From Parafrankia discariae (lineage in GTDB: Bacteria > Actinomycetota > Actinomycetes > Frankiales > Frankiaceae): DNA of 64,000 bases. Position 1 is the stretch's first letter. The number at the start of each line of letters is the position of its first letter. The translations under genes were made by a program, and so were the position numbers. The notes beneath the pieces were generated by a model. The model did no database searches. It was given only the letters and a program-made list of their open reading frames with translations, and was not told the DNA's origin. Shown here piece after piece: positions 53,138 through 62,047 of this stretch. Where the stretch lies: positions 42,299-106,298 of the forward strand of contig NZ_KB891263.1 in assembly GCF_000373365.1 (NCBI RefSeq), written 5' to 3'.

Positions 53138-53569
53138 GTGGCGCTGCATCCCAGCGAGTCTCCCGGCTTCCTGCTCTGGCACGCCACGCTGCGCTGGCAG
53201 CGTGCCATCACGGTCGCGCTCGCGCCGTTCGAGCTCACGCACGTCCAGTTTGTCCTGCTCACGTCGGTGTGGTGGCTGGATGGCCAGGGGGAGCGGCCCA
53301 ATCAGCTCGCGGTCGCCGCGTACGCCGGCACGGACGTGAAAATGACGTCCCAGGTGCTGCGCACCCTGGAAAGCAACGGTCTGGTCCGACGCGAGACCGA
53401 TCCCGCCGACACCCGGGCCAAGCTGGTGCGGGTCACGGAGCATGGTGCCGAGCTCGCTCCTCAGGCGCTCGCGGCCGTCGAGCAGGTCGATGCCGACTTC
53501 TTCCGTCCCGTTCCCACGGCCGAGGCGCTGCGTCTGCTGCGCCCGCTCACGGGTCAACCCGAGGCCTGA
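53138..53569 (+). CDS. MarR-family transcriptional regulator
   Basis: A 143-residue MarR protein from a GTG at 53138, with AAAGGA some 13 bases upstream. The winged helix reads LAVAAYAGTDVKMTSQVLRT and LVRRETDPADTRAKLVRVTE, including the Asp-x-Arg-x-K wing. The N-terminal dimer helices start GFLLWHATLRWQRAITVA. Probably co-transcribed with the SRPBCC gene and likely autoregulated. Confidence 0.92.
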   Translation: MALHPSESPGFLLWHATLRWQRAITVALAPFELTHVQFVLLTSVWWLDGQGERPNQLAVAAYAGTDVKMTSQVLRTLESNGLVRRETDPADTRAKLVRVTEHGAELAPQALAAVEQVDADFFRPVPTAEALRLLRPLTGQPEA

Positions 53570-53615
53570 GCGGGCGCGGTGCCGATGAAGATTGTCCTGG
53601 TCGGACCACGTGCGG

Positions 53616-54575
53616 TCAGGAATGGCTGAAGGTCCGGCGGTAGTCGCTGGGTGACACCCCGCGGTGAAGGACGAACTGTTCACGGAAAACGGCCGCGTTG
53701 CGATAGCCGACCCGCGTCGCGACCTGTTCGACGGACAGGTTGGTCGTCTCCAGTAGTTCCTCGGCGAGTGAGAGGCGCTGGGTCCGCAGCCAGGCGTGCG
53801 GGGATGTCCCGGTGGCTGACCTGAAGTGGCGGATGAAGGAGCGGCGGCTCATCAGGGCCTGAGAGGCCAGCGTGTCGAGGGTTATCCGATGGTCCAGATG
53901 TTCCCGGGCCCAGGCGATGGCCGCGGCCAGGCGTTGGTCCTCGCTGTCCGAAGGCACCGGGGTACTGACGTACTGGGCCTGACCACCGTCGCGGTGGGGT
54001 GGTATCACCAGCCCGCGCGCGATCGTGTTCGCCAGTCCGGCGCCGTGTTCGCGGCGGATCAGATGGAGGCACATGTCCATGCCGGCCGCGGCTCCCGCTC
54101 CGGTGATGATCGCGCCTTCGTCGATGTAGAGGGCCTCCGGCGCGACCTTCACCTCGGGATGGCGGCCGGCGAGCTCGTCGGCGAACTGCCAGTGGGTCGT
54201 CACGGTGAGGCCGTCGAGCAGGCCGGCGGCCGCCAGGGTGAAGGTGCCGACGCAGTGGGCGGCGATGGTCGCACCTCGGTCGCGGGCCGCGCGCAGCATG
54301 GGGAGAACGGGGTGCGAGGGTTCGACGTGGTAGTCGACGGCCGGCAGAATGATGATCAGATCGGCCGTCGTCAGCAGTCCGAGGTCGTTCTCCACTGTCA
54401 GCGGTAGGCCGAGATCGGTCTGGAGGGGACCGGGGTGGCGCGCGCAGATGGCGAGGTCGAAGCCAGGAATGCCGGGCCGAGGACCGAAGGTCGCGTTGAC
54501 GATCCCGAGGCCGAGAGCGGTGGCGCCCGGCGGGGCATAGGCGACGACGCGGCGGAAGGCCATGCCGTCGATCAT
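53616..54575 (-). CDS. GlxA-type regulator: DJ-1/PfpI domain plus AraC domain
   Basis: A 319-residue protein from the ATG at 54575 (another ATG at 54563). The N-terminal DJ-1/PfpI-like domain has the nucleophile elbow AAHCVGTFTLAAAGLLDG with Cys108, though these regulators are not usually enzymes. The C-terminal AraC domain reads LASQALMSRRSFIRHFRSAT and VATRVGYRNAAVFREQFVLH. Divergent from the NmrA-like gene at 54658, its probable target. Confidence 0.92.
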   Translation of the reverse strand: MIDGMAFRRVVAYAPPGATALGLGIVNATFGPRPGIPGFDLAICARHPGPLQTDLGLPLTVENDLGLLTTADLIIILPAVDYHVEPSHPVLPMLRAARDRGATIAAHCVGTFTLAAAGLLDGLTVTTHWQFADELAGRHPEVKVAPEALYIDEGAIITGAGAAAGMDMCLHLIRREHGAGLANTIARGLVIPPHRDGGQAQYVSTPVPSDSEDQRLAAAIAWAREHLDHRITLDTLASQALMSRRSFIRHFRSATGTSPHAWLRTQRLSLAEELLETTNLSVEQVATRVGYRNAAVFREQFVLHRGVSPSDYRRTFSHS

Positions 54576-54657
54576 GCCTGAGAGGTTGGCGCAAAACCTG
54601 CGGATGCTGGCCTTCGGGCCAGCGGACGGCCCGGATCCGATGCGGAAGTCTCGCGGT

Positions 54658-55623
54658 ATGCGCGAAGACGACGAGACGACGAGACGGAACCGGGCGCCAG
54701 ACGAGACCCGGACCGAGGGCGTCCTGGGTGACAAGGCCACAAAGGTCATCCTGGTGACCGGCGCCACCGGCAAACAGGGCGGAGCCGCCGCCGCGCGCCT
54801 GCTCGCCGATGGCTGGCGGGTGCGGGCCCTGACCCGCGATCCGGCGTCCGGGGCCGCGCGGCGGCTCGCCGCGGCCGGCGCGCAGGTGGTCGAGGGCGAC
54901 CTGGACGACCGCGGGTCGCTGGATGCCGCCGTCGAGGGCGTCCATGGGGTGTTCAGCGTGCAGCAGGGCGCCTTGGGCGCACCGCCGGTGCCCTTCGACG
55001 ATGAGGTCAGGCGGGGCAGGCACGTGGCCGACGCGGCGGCGGCCGCCCGGGTCCGGCACCTGGTCTACGCCTCGGTCGCCGGTGTGGAGCGTGGCGGCGG
55101 TGGCCGTGCCTTCGCGAGCAAGTGGGCGATCGAGGAGCATATTCGCCGTGTCGGTATCCCTGCGACGATCCTGCGCCCGGTCTCGTTCATGGAGAACTAC
55201 GCGGACCCGGCCTTTGGCGTGCAGACCGGAACCCTGGCCACGCCGTTCGCGCCGGACGTCCCCGAACAGCTGATCGCCCTTGAGGACATCGGTGCCTTCG
55301 TCGCCCTCGCCTTCGCTGATCCGGCGCGCTATTCGGGGACGGCCGTCTCGATCGCCGGCGACGCGCTCCGCCCGGGGCAGACGGCGGAGGCGCTCAGCCT
55401 CGCCACCGGACGCGATATCCGCTACCTGCATGTGCCGGTCGAGGTTGTCCGTGGTCAGAGCGAGGAGGTCGCGGACGTCGCGAGCTTCCTGAACGATCGG
55501 GGCGGGTATGGCGTCGACATCGCCGCCACCCGCGCCCGGTATCCGGGGCTGACGAGTTTCGGGACCTGGCTGGCCGGCAGCGGCCGGGTGAGACTCGCCG
55601 AGCTGTTCGAGGGCACGGCGTGA
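54658..55623 (+). CDS. NmrA-like NAD(P)-binding protein (atypical SDR)
   Basis: From an ATG at 54658 the protein has 321 residues after a charged 25-residue lead. The nucleotide loop VTGATGKQGG at residues 33-42 is typical of NmrA/HSCARG proteins. VHGVFSVQQGALGAPP, HLVYASVAGVERGG and PATILRPVSFMENY follow the family closely. NmrA-like proteins bind NADP without the usual Tyr-Lys catalysis and may sense redox state; others reduce quinones. The frame is open upstream to 54562, overlapping the divergent GlxA gene. Confidence 0.88.
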   Translation: MREDDETTRRNRAPDETRTEGVLGDKATKVILVTGATGKQGGAAAARLLADGWRVRALTRDPASGAARRLAAAGAQVVEGDLDDRGSLDAAVEGVHGVFSVQQGALGAPPVPFDDEVRRGRHVADAAAAARVRHLVYASVAGVERGGGGRAFASKWAIEEHIRRVGIPATILRPVSFMENYADPAFGVQTGTLATPFAPDVPEQLIALEDIGAFVALAFADPARYSGTAVSIAGDALRPGQTAEALSLATGRDIRYLHVPVEVVRGQSEEVADVASFLNDRGGYGVDIAATRARYPGLTSFGTWLAGSGRVRLAELFEGTA

Positions 55624-55772
55624 ACCCGACTCGGTGTCGCGACCAGCCCCGTTCGCGGCGAAGAGACGATCGCCATTGATTCGAAAGGGAAGCGAGCTCG
55701 GCCGCCCGTTCTGGTCACGGAGGGGCCGGGTGCCAGGCCGGCGAGGAAGTCGACGACCGCTGTCGTGCCGGC

Positions 55773-56618
55773 CTACGCCCGAAGGGAGGCGTGCCGTTCC
55801 AGAAAGGCGGCGACGTCACGCTCCGACTCGATCGGCAGCGGATACACGAGGAGACGGTCCACCCCGAGTTCGGCGTACCGACGGGCCGCGGCGGCGGTGA
55901 CCTCGATCGGATCGAGCTGCATGTAGATGATTTCCAGGCGGCCGAGCCGGGCCGGTCGCTCGACCTCGGCCGCGGCCGCGGCCAGTCCGGACAGGTGGGT
56001 GGCGAGGTCGGCGGCGGTGCCGTTGCCGAACCATCCGTGCCCGCGGGCGACCGCGCGTCGGTAGGCGGCCGGACTGTGGCCGCCGATCACGACTCGCGGG
56101 CCGCCTGGGCGGACGGGGCGCGGGTGCGCGTCGACGTCCGCGAACGAGACGTACTGCCCCCGGTAGGAGGGCAGGGGATCGAGCCAGAGAGAGGTCATCG
56201 CGTCCAGGTACTCGTCCATGCGCCGGCCGCGCCCGGCCATCGGTACCCCGATGGCGGACATCTCCGGCTCCAGGTAGCCGGCGCCGACGCCGAGCAGGAC
56301 CCGCCCTCCGCTCAGCACGTCCAGGCTTGCCACCTGCTTGGCCAGAACCAGCGGGTTGCGCTGGGGAAGGATGACGATCCCGGTGCCCAGTTCGAGCCGC
56401 CGGGTGGCCGCGGCCACACAGGTCAGGTGAATCAGCGGGTCGAGGATCGGGTCCGTCGCCTCCATCGGCGATGCCGGCACCCGAGGGCTGGGCAGGACGA
56501 CGTGCTCATTGGCCCACCAGGAGCTGTACCCCAGCTCCTCGGCCAGCCGGGCCAGGCGGACGGTCGCCTCCGGGCCGGCCGTCGCCTTCGCGTTCAGACC
56601 ACTGACACCGAGTTCCAC
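55773..56618 (-). CDS. LLM-class F420-dependent oxidoreductase
   Basis: A 281-residue luciferase-like enzyme of the F420-type subfamily: LARLAEELGYSSWWANEHVV, LELGTGIVILPQRNPLVLAK, GGRVLLGVGAGYLEPEMSAI, and VVIGGHSPAAYRRAVARGHG. The C-terminal end RLLVYPLPIESERDVAAFLE reappears as a relic at 42843-43025. ATG at 56618. Substrate unknown; reduced F420 or FMN is the likely cofactor. Confidence 0.9.
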   Translation of the reverse strand: MELGVSGLNAKATAGPEATVRLARLAEELGYSSWWANEHVVLPSPRVPASPMEATDPILDPLIHLTCVAAATRRLELGTGIVILPQRNPLVLAKQVASLDVLSGGRVLLGVGAGYLEPEMSAIGVPMAGRGRRMDEYLDAMTSLWLDPLPSYRGQYVSFADVDAHPRPVRPGGPRVVIGGHSPAAYRRAVARGHGWFGNGTAADLATHLSGLAAAAAEVERPARLGRLEIIYMQLDPIEVTAAAARRYAELGVDRLLVYPLPIESERDVAAFLERHASLRA

Positions 56619-56809
56619 GCTCGCGCTCCTTCAGGATCTCTGCTCGGATGGAAAACTTGCTCGGACGTCGCCTCGCCGGCCGTTCCGCCGGCCGGAGGCC
56701 CTGGCCAGCCCGTCGAGCCGTCAGCGGCAGTTCGGGTCGCGACGGCCGCTGAAGATCTGGTGCGACAACCGACGAGCGGATGCCCACCGTGGCCGATGGC
56801 GTCGCCTCG

Positions 56810-57727
56810 TCAGGCCGGCACGTCGAGGACGGCCTTGCCCGCGACGCGGCGGGACAGCAGCGCCTCGGCGGCTTCGGGCGCCCGCTCCCAGGGGCCCCGC
56901 CAGCCGATCTGCGAGTCCAGCTCGCCCCGGTCGAGCAACCGGACGAGGTAGCCGAGGTCCTCGGCCAGCCCGGAGCCGATGACGAACGGCTCGATCCGCC
57001 GGTCGCCGGGCCGATGCCGTTCCGCCTCGAAGTCGATGGTGGTCGCCCGGCCGGACGCCTTACCGATGGACAGCGCGACCCCGCCCGGCTCGAGCAGCGC
57101 GAACGCGTCGGCGAGCTGCTGTCCGCCCACGTTGTCGAGAACCCCGTGGACCGATCCGGTCACGTTCCTCGGACCGATGACGATGGCGGTGGCACCCAAC
57201 CGGTCGAGCCCCTCGCCGCGCGCCGGGCTCCCGACCGATGCGACGACATCGGCGCCAGCGCGGGCAGCCAGCTGTACGGCGAACCGTCCCACCCCACCGG
57301 AAGCTCCGGTGATCAGGACGCGGCGGCCGAGGACCGAACCCAGCCGACGGACCGCGCGCAGCGCGGTAACTCCGGCGACGGGCAGCGCCGCCGCCGCGCC
57401 TGGATCGAGCGCGACCGGCAGCTCCGCCATGTCCGCCGTGGAGACGGCGCGGCGGCGCGCCCAGGCGCCGTTCCAGCCGAAGGTCACGACTGGCGTGCCG
57501 GGCGGCGGGCCGGATCCGTCCTCGGCGGCGGCGGCGACCACCCCGGCGGCGTCCCACCCGTGGACCTCCCCAGGCCGGGCGTGCCCTGTCCGGTAGGCCA
57601 GCTCGCCGAAGTTCAACGAGATCGCGCGAACCTCGACCAGCGCCTGGTCGGGCCTGGGAGCCGGTTCGACCACCTCCGCCAGCCGCAGGCCAGCGGGCTG
57701 GTCCGGGTCGTAGACGAGTGCCTGCAT
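56810..57727 (-). CDS. Zinc-independent quinone oxidoreductase / MDR-type alcohol dehydrogenase
   Basis: A 305-residue MDR enzyme from the ATG at 57727 ([20 protein letters not shown]). The domain order is catalytic GroES-like fold ([37 protein letters not shown]), then Rossmann fold with [20 protein letters not shown]. No Cys/His set for catalytic or structural zinc, as in NADPH:quinone reductases. Divergent from the LysR gene at 57833 with a good LysR box between the two. Confidence 0.92.
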   Translation of the reverse strand: MQALVYDPDQPAGLRLAEVVEPAPRPDQALVEVRAISLNFGELAYRTGHARPGEVHGWDAAGVVAAAAEDGSGPPPGTPVVTFGWNGAWARRRAVSTADMAELPVALDPGAAAALPVAGVTALRAVRRLGSVLGRRVLITGASGGVGRFAVQLAARAGADVVASVGSPARGEGLDRLGATAIVIGPRNVTGSVHGVLDNVGGQQLADAFALLEPGGVALSIGKASGRATTIDFEAERHRPGDRRIEPFVIGSGLAEDLGYLVRLLDRGELDSQIGWRGPWERAPEAAEALLSRRVAGKAVLDVPA

Positions 57728-57819
57728 GGCGGCCTTCCTGGGACTGGGTGCCGGGGCAGTCGGGAGCCCCGCCAGATCACCGTGCCTGGTTCCGCCGTGC
57801 TGGTCCAAGACCCGTTGCT

Positions 57820-57834
57820 ATAACCAATGGCTAT
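57820..57834. promoter_or_regulatory. Candidate LysR box between quinone reductase and lysR
   Basis: ATAACC-AAT-GGCTAT, arms matching at five of six positions, in the T-N11-A form. It overlaps the possible LysR start codons at 57827 and 57833, which fits autorepression and control of the divergent reductase gene. Confidence 0.5.
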
Positions 57835-58759
57835 GGACGTGCATGTGCGGGATCTCCGTTACTTCGTGGCGGTCGCCGAGGAACAGAGCTTCACCCGGGC
57901 GGCGACCCAGCGGCTGTTCATCTCGCAGCCGGCGTTGAGCAAGCAGATCCGCCAGCTGGAACAGTCGTTACGGACCGTCCTTTTCTATCGGGAGCGGCGG
58001 GCGGTCCGGTTGACGCCGGCCGGAGAGGCCCTGCTGCCGTATGCCCGGCGGCTCACCGAGGACTGGGAAGCGGCGCTGCTCGCGGTGTCGGAGGCGTCGG
58101 CCCGGTCCGGGACAACGGTGCGGGTCGGTTTTCAGACGCGGATCGGTCGCGGGCTCATCCCAGCCGTCACCGCGCGGATGCGACAGCGGCTGCCCGGCTG
58201 GAAGCTGGTGTTCCGCCAGGTCTCCTGGGCCGATCCCACGGTTGGCCTGGCCCATGGCGAGGTGGACGTGGCGATCGCCTGGCTGCCGGTGCCCGACACC
58301 GGCGCGCTTTCCTGGCGGGTCGTGGCACGCGAGGACGTCTGGGTCGCACTTGCGCCACGTCACCGCCTCGCCGGCCTGCTTACGGTGCCCTTCGCCGATC
58401 TGGTCGACGAGCCCTTCATCGCGTTGCCGAGGACGGCCGGCGCCCAGCGGGACTTCTGGCTCGGGGCGGCGGCCCGGCAGTCACCGGCCGTCATCGTCGC
58501 GGAGGCCGAGACCGCCGAGGAGTCCTTCGAAGCGGTCGCCTCTGGACTGGGGATCACCCTGCTCTCCGCCGGCAACGCCGAGATCTACCACCGCGACGAC
58601 GTCGTCTGCCGGCCGGTCAGCGGACTGCCGCCCAGCGAACTGGCGGTTGTCTGGCGCACGGTCGACAACCGCCCGTTCGTCGACGTCTTCACCGATACCT
58701 GCCGTGCCTGCTCCCGTCCCGCGAGGGTGGCTTGCCACGCGGGCGAGCCGGAACCGTGA
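57833..58759 (+). CDS. LysR-family transcriptional regulator
   Basis: A 308-residue LysR regulator; ATG at 57833, with another ATG at 57827. The helix-turn-helix is FTRAATQRLFISQPALSKQI, followed by EQSLRTVLFYRERRAVRLTP, with a substrate domain ending ASGLGITLLSAGNAEI. Divergent from the quinone reductase gene at 56810, its likely target. Confidence 0.92.
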   Translation: MDVHVRDLRYFVAVAEEQSFTRAATQRLFISQPALSKQIRQLEQSLRTVLFYRERRAVRLTPAGEALLPYARRLTEDWEAALLAVSEASARSGTTVRVGFQTRIGRGLIPAVTARMRQRLPGWKLVFRQVSWADPTVGLAHGEVDVAIAWLPVPDTGALSWRVVAREDVWVALAPRHRLAGLLTVPFADLVDEPFIALPRTAGAQRDFWLGAAARQSPAVIVAEAETAEESFEAVASGLGITLLSAGNAEIYHRDDVVCRPVSGLPPSELAVVWRTVDNRPFVDVFTDTCRACSRPARVACHAGEPEP

Positions 58760-58916
58760 GCCGGGTGGAGGGCAGTGCACGGGCACCCACGGGCACGGGA
58801 CCGGGGCAGCGGGGCAGCAGCGGTGGGCTGGCGCAGGCGGGCCGTGTGGCGCCCGTGCCGACTGGCCCCCGGACATGACGGAACGTGGTGAGATCCGCAC
58901 GACTGCGACGGGGTGG

Positions 58917-60266
58917 TCAGGCAGCGCCGGATACCTCACACGCGCGGAACCGGTCGCTGACGGCTTTCTGGACGCGGAAGAGGACGGCGGCGAGCGCGAG
59001 CAGGCCGAGGGCGCGCAGGTAGACGGTGCCCTCGCGGTGGACCAGCGGGGAGGCCAGCGTCGCGCAGGACAGCGCGCCGAGTGCCGGGGCCCAGATGGGG
59101 GCACGGTAGGCGCCCGGTGGGGCGGGCTCGCGTCGCAGCACCAGCGCGCTGAGGTTGACGACGAAGAAGACCAGCAGCAGGAGCAGGACGGTGGTGTCGG
59201 CAAGGCCGGCCAGCTGGCCGGTGCTGGCCAGCGTCACCGCCAGGGCCGTCACGAAGCCGATCGCTATCGGCGGGGTGCGTCGGCCGGGCAGCACCCGCGC
59301 GAAGACGCTCGGGATCGTGCCCTGGGCAGCCATGCCGTAGACGAGACGGGAGGCCATCACCATGTTCATCAGGGCGGTGTTGGCGACCGCGACCAGCGCG
59401 ACCGCGGCGAAGAGCTTCGACGGCACCGGCACGTCGGAGGCCTTCACCACCTCCAGCAGCGGGGCACCGGAGCCGGCGAGGATGTCGGGATCCACCAGCA
59501 TCGCGCAGGTGAACGCGACGAACAGGTAGACCGTGCCGGCGATGGACATGCCGCCGAACAGCGCCCGGGGCAGGTCCCGGCGCGGCCGGCGGGCCTCCTC
59601 GACGAGGTTCACCGAGTTCTCGAAGCCGAGCATCGCGTACAACGCGAGCGTCGTGCCGGCGAGCAGGGCGAGCGGCGCAGGCCCCTCGGTACGCAGCTCG
59701 AAGGCCCGTCCCGGTTCGCCCGCTCCGGTAGCCAGCGCGTGCACGCCGATCCCGACGATCAGCAACAGCCCGGCCAGCTCGATCACGGTGAGGACAAGGT
59801 TCACCCGGGCCGACTCCGCGATCCCGCGGGCGTTGAGGGCCGCGGTCAGCAGGATGAACACGACCGCGACGAGGACCGTCGGGGCCGCCACGAACTCCGC
59901 GAGGTATTTGCCCCCGATGGCCCGCGCGGCGGTGGCGGTGGAGGTGATCCCGGCGGCCAGCACGGTGAAGCCGACCATGAAGGTGAGAAACGGGCGGCGG
60001 AACGCCTCGTTGGCGTAGAGCGCCGCTCCGGCCGCCTGGGGGAACTTGCCGACAAGCTCGGCGTAGGCCGTCCCGGTGAGGAACGCCAGCGCGAAGGCGA
60101 TCAGGAACGGTGCCCAGATCATCCCGCCGACGTCGGCGGCGATCTGCCCGGTGAGCGCGTAGATCCCCGATCCGAGGACGTCACCGAGCACGAGGAACAA
60201 CAGCATCCGCCCACTCAGGACGCGCGCCAGGGCGGGCTGTGCGGCGGGCGCCGTTCGCCCGGTCAC
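58917..60266 (-). CDS. APC-family amino acid permease
   Basis: A 449-residue integral membrane protein with about 12 helices. The first reads MLLFLVLGDVLGSGIYALTG, with the Gly-Ser-Gly-Ile-Tyr loop that binds the amino acid in APC transporters. Others include VLAAGITSTATAARAIGGKY and LALYAMLGFENSVNLVEEAR, the latter with the conserved Phe-Glu-x-x-x-N segment. Probably imports or exchanges an amino acid or polyamine. ATG at 60266. Alone in its transcription unit. Confidence 0.92.
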   Translation of the reverse strand: MTGRTAPAAQPALARVLSGRMLLFLVLGDVLGSGIYALTGQIAADVGGMIWAPFLIAFALAFLTGTAYAELVGKFPQAAGAALYANEAFRRPFLTFMVGFTVLAAGITSTATAARAIGGKYLAEFVAAPTVLVAVVFILLTAALNARGIAESARVNLVLTVIELAGLLLIVGIGVHALATGAGEPGRAFELRTEGPAPLALLAGTTLALYAMLGFENSVNLVEEARRPRRDLPRALFGGMSIAGTVYLFVAFTCAMLVDPDILAGSGAPLLEVVKASDVPVPSKLFAAVALVAVANTALMNMVMASRLVYGMAAQGTIPSVFARVLPGRRTPPIAIGFVTALAVTLASTGQLAGLADTTVLLLLLVFFVVNLSALVLRREPAPPGAYRAPIWAPALGALSCATLASPLVHREGTVYLRALGLLALAAVLFRVQKAVSDRFRACEVSGAA

Positions 60267-60661
60267 CGCCGTCTCGTCATCGGTTGTCCTGTCCCCGCGG
60301 GCTTGGCCGGCCGTCGTCCCGGCCGATATTGGTCGGACGCCCGTTCATCGGGTGGCTGCCCCTGATGCGTGGGCTGGTCGCTGCCCGTCACGCCGTCGGG
60401 AGAGCCGGGCTGACGTCCCCCGACCGAATACTGACACCGTGCCTGCCAGCCCGCCTGTTGGAGCCTGCCCGGCTCAGATGGTCACGATCGGGAACCGTCG
60501 GACCCGGCGCTGATCTCCGTTGCGCGACGCACATCTGCGCGACGCGGGACTTGGGGACCGCCGGCGGACAACGGCGGCGGTACTCGGGGCCGGCGGGAGA
60601 ACTGCCAGGTCGGGAGGGACGTTCCTTAAGGAGCTGTGGCCGGTCCGATTACCGTGGCGGC
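60267..60661. other. Intergenic region before the PemK/MazF-like gene
   Basis: About 395 bases between divergent genes. No gene found; a TTAAGGAG at 60627-60634 lies 28 bases before the next start, too far to act as its ribosome binding site. Confidence 0.35.
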
Positions 60662-61303
60662 ATGGGACTGCTGGGGGATCTGATCAAGGTCGTGTCCGAC
60701 CTGGTGACGAGCGGCCGCCGTCGGGGCGAGGCACCCGCGCGGGAGGTGGGACGGGAGGGCCGGCGGCGGTCGACGTCAACACCGACGGCCCGTTCCACCT
60801 CTTCGTCCTCGGCGGCGGCCGCGCGCGGCCGCCCGGCCCGGGAGCGGGCGCGGCCGTCCCGCGCGAACGCGGAGGCCTCGCCGGGCGAAGCCGGGCCGAG
60901 CGCCACCACGGAGGTCGATCCGCGTCGCGTCGGGCCGGTGCGGATGAGCTACTCTCCGCAATCGGACGGGGCCCCGGATCCCGGCGAGATCGTCTGGACG
61001 TGGGTGCCGTTCGAGGAGAATGACGGACGGGGCAAGGACCGGCCGGTCCTCGTGGTGGCCGCCGAATCCGCGGGCACCTACCTGGCTGTGCAGCTGACCA
61101 GCAAGGACCACGACGGCGAGGGTGACTTTGTGCCCGTCGGCGCGGGCGGGTGGGACCGCGAGCACCGACCGTCCTGGGCCAATCTGGACCGGGTGATCCG
61201 GGTGCACGAGGGCGGGATGCGTCGAGAGGCGACGGCCCTGCCGCGCGAGCCGTTCGAGCGGGTCACGGACCGGCTGCATCAGCGCTACGGTTGGCGCCAG
61301 TAG
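60662..61303 (+). CDS. PemK/MazF-like protein with long low-complexity N-terminus
   Basis: A 213-residue protein from the ATG at 60662. The first 20 residues are an amphipathic helix (GLLGDLIKVVSDLVTSGRRR), residues 25-85 are Ser/Thr/Arg/Ala-rich and disordered, and residues 95-213 are the domain: PDPGEIVWTWVPFEENDGRG, DRPVLVVAA and PSWANLDRVIRVHEGGM. This fits the actinobacterial PemK/MazF-like family. No antitoxin gene adjoins it, so it may be solitary or have another role than mRNA cleavage. Confidence 0.75.
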   Translation: MGLLGDLIKVVSDLVTSGRRRGEAPAREVGREGRRRSTSTPTARSTSSSSAAAARGRPARERARPSRANAEASPGEAGPSATTEVDPRRVGPVRMSYSPQSDGAPDPGEIVWTWVPFEENDGRGKDRPVLVVAAESAGTYLAVQLTSKDHDGEGDFVPVGAGGWDREHRPSWANLDRVIRVHEGGMRREATALPREPFERVTDRLHQRYGWRQ

Positions 61304-62047
61304 CTCGTCGCCTCTGGCTTTCGGCGGGGTACGGGCAGCGTGGCCCCGGGGCCGGCTACGGTGATCGGATGGCTGCCGGTTCGTCCGGGAACGACGAAGT
61401 GCCCGGTGCCCGGTGCCCGGTGCGATCGCGGTGATGGCCGCTGGCAGTCGTGTACGGCCGGTCCGGCGGCGGCGAGCTCTCTGCGACACGTAATGTGACC
61501 GTGCGACGCGCGCGACTTTTCGAACGACGGGTGTGGTGACCGTCTGGACCGGCACCGGCGTGATCCGTAAGGGCTGACCCCTCCACTCCCTCCGTGTGGT
61601 CCGGCCGGCAGCGATCAGTGTTTCGGCCGGCCCGCGCGGGTCTGCCCTGCCCTGCGCGGTGGTGGTGGCTGGGGGCGGTGAGGAAGACGTAGGCGAGCAT
61701 CGCGAGCAGGTCCGTAGGGTCCGGCGGTGTCAGGAAGTCCAGGTTGTCGCCTGAGGTGGCTCGTGACTCCGGGCGCGTTTCGTTCCTCGTCCCGCGGCTG
61801 TCCCGCGGCTGTCCCGCGGCTGTCCCGCGGCTGTCCGGCGACTGTCCGGCGAAGGGGCGGGCCCGGTCTGCCAGGGGCGACGCGGGGCGGAACCGCGGTT
61901 GCGGGGCCGGTCCGTGCCGGGTTCACCACGAGCTGACCGCCGTCGCGGGCTTGACCCGCAGCGCGCTCGACGTTGGAGACTGGGCCTGTACGGCGCCCGC
62001 CTGACGTGGCGCCGGCTGATCCCTCATCGGAGAGGACTCCGCCCAAG
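61304..62047. other. Intergenic region with 11-bp tandem repeats
   Basis: About 745 bases with no supported gene. There are GTGCCCG-type 7-base repeats near 61395-61425 and the 11-base array at 61790-61855. On the minus strand near 61640-61760 a short frame reads TPPDPTDLLAMLAYVFLTAP, perhaps a transposase or gene-end remnant, not enough to name. Confidence 0.4.
61790..61855. repeat. Tandem array of TCCCGCGGCTG units
   Basis: Four perfect 11-base units, TCCCGCGGCTG, from 61790 to 61833, then two diverged units, TCCGGCGACTG and TCCGGCGAAGG, to 61855. The unit contains CCGCGG. A slippage-type minisatellite in a non-coding stretch. Confidence 0.8.
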
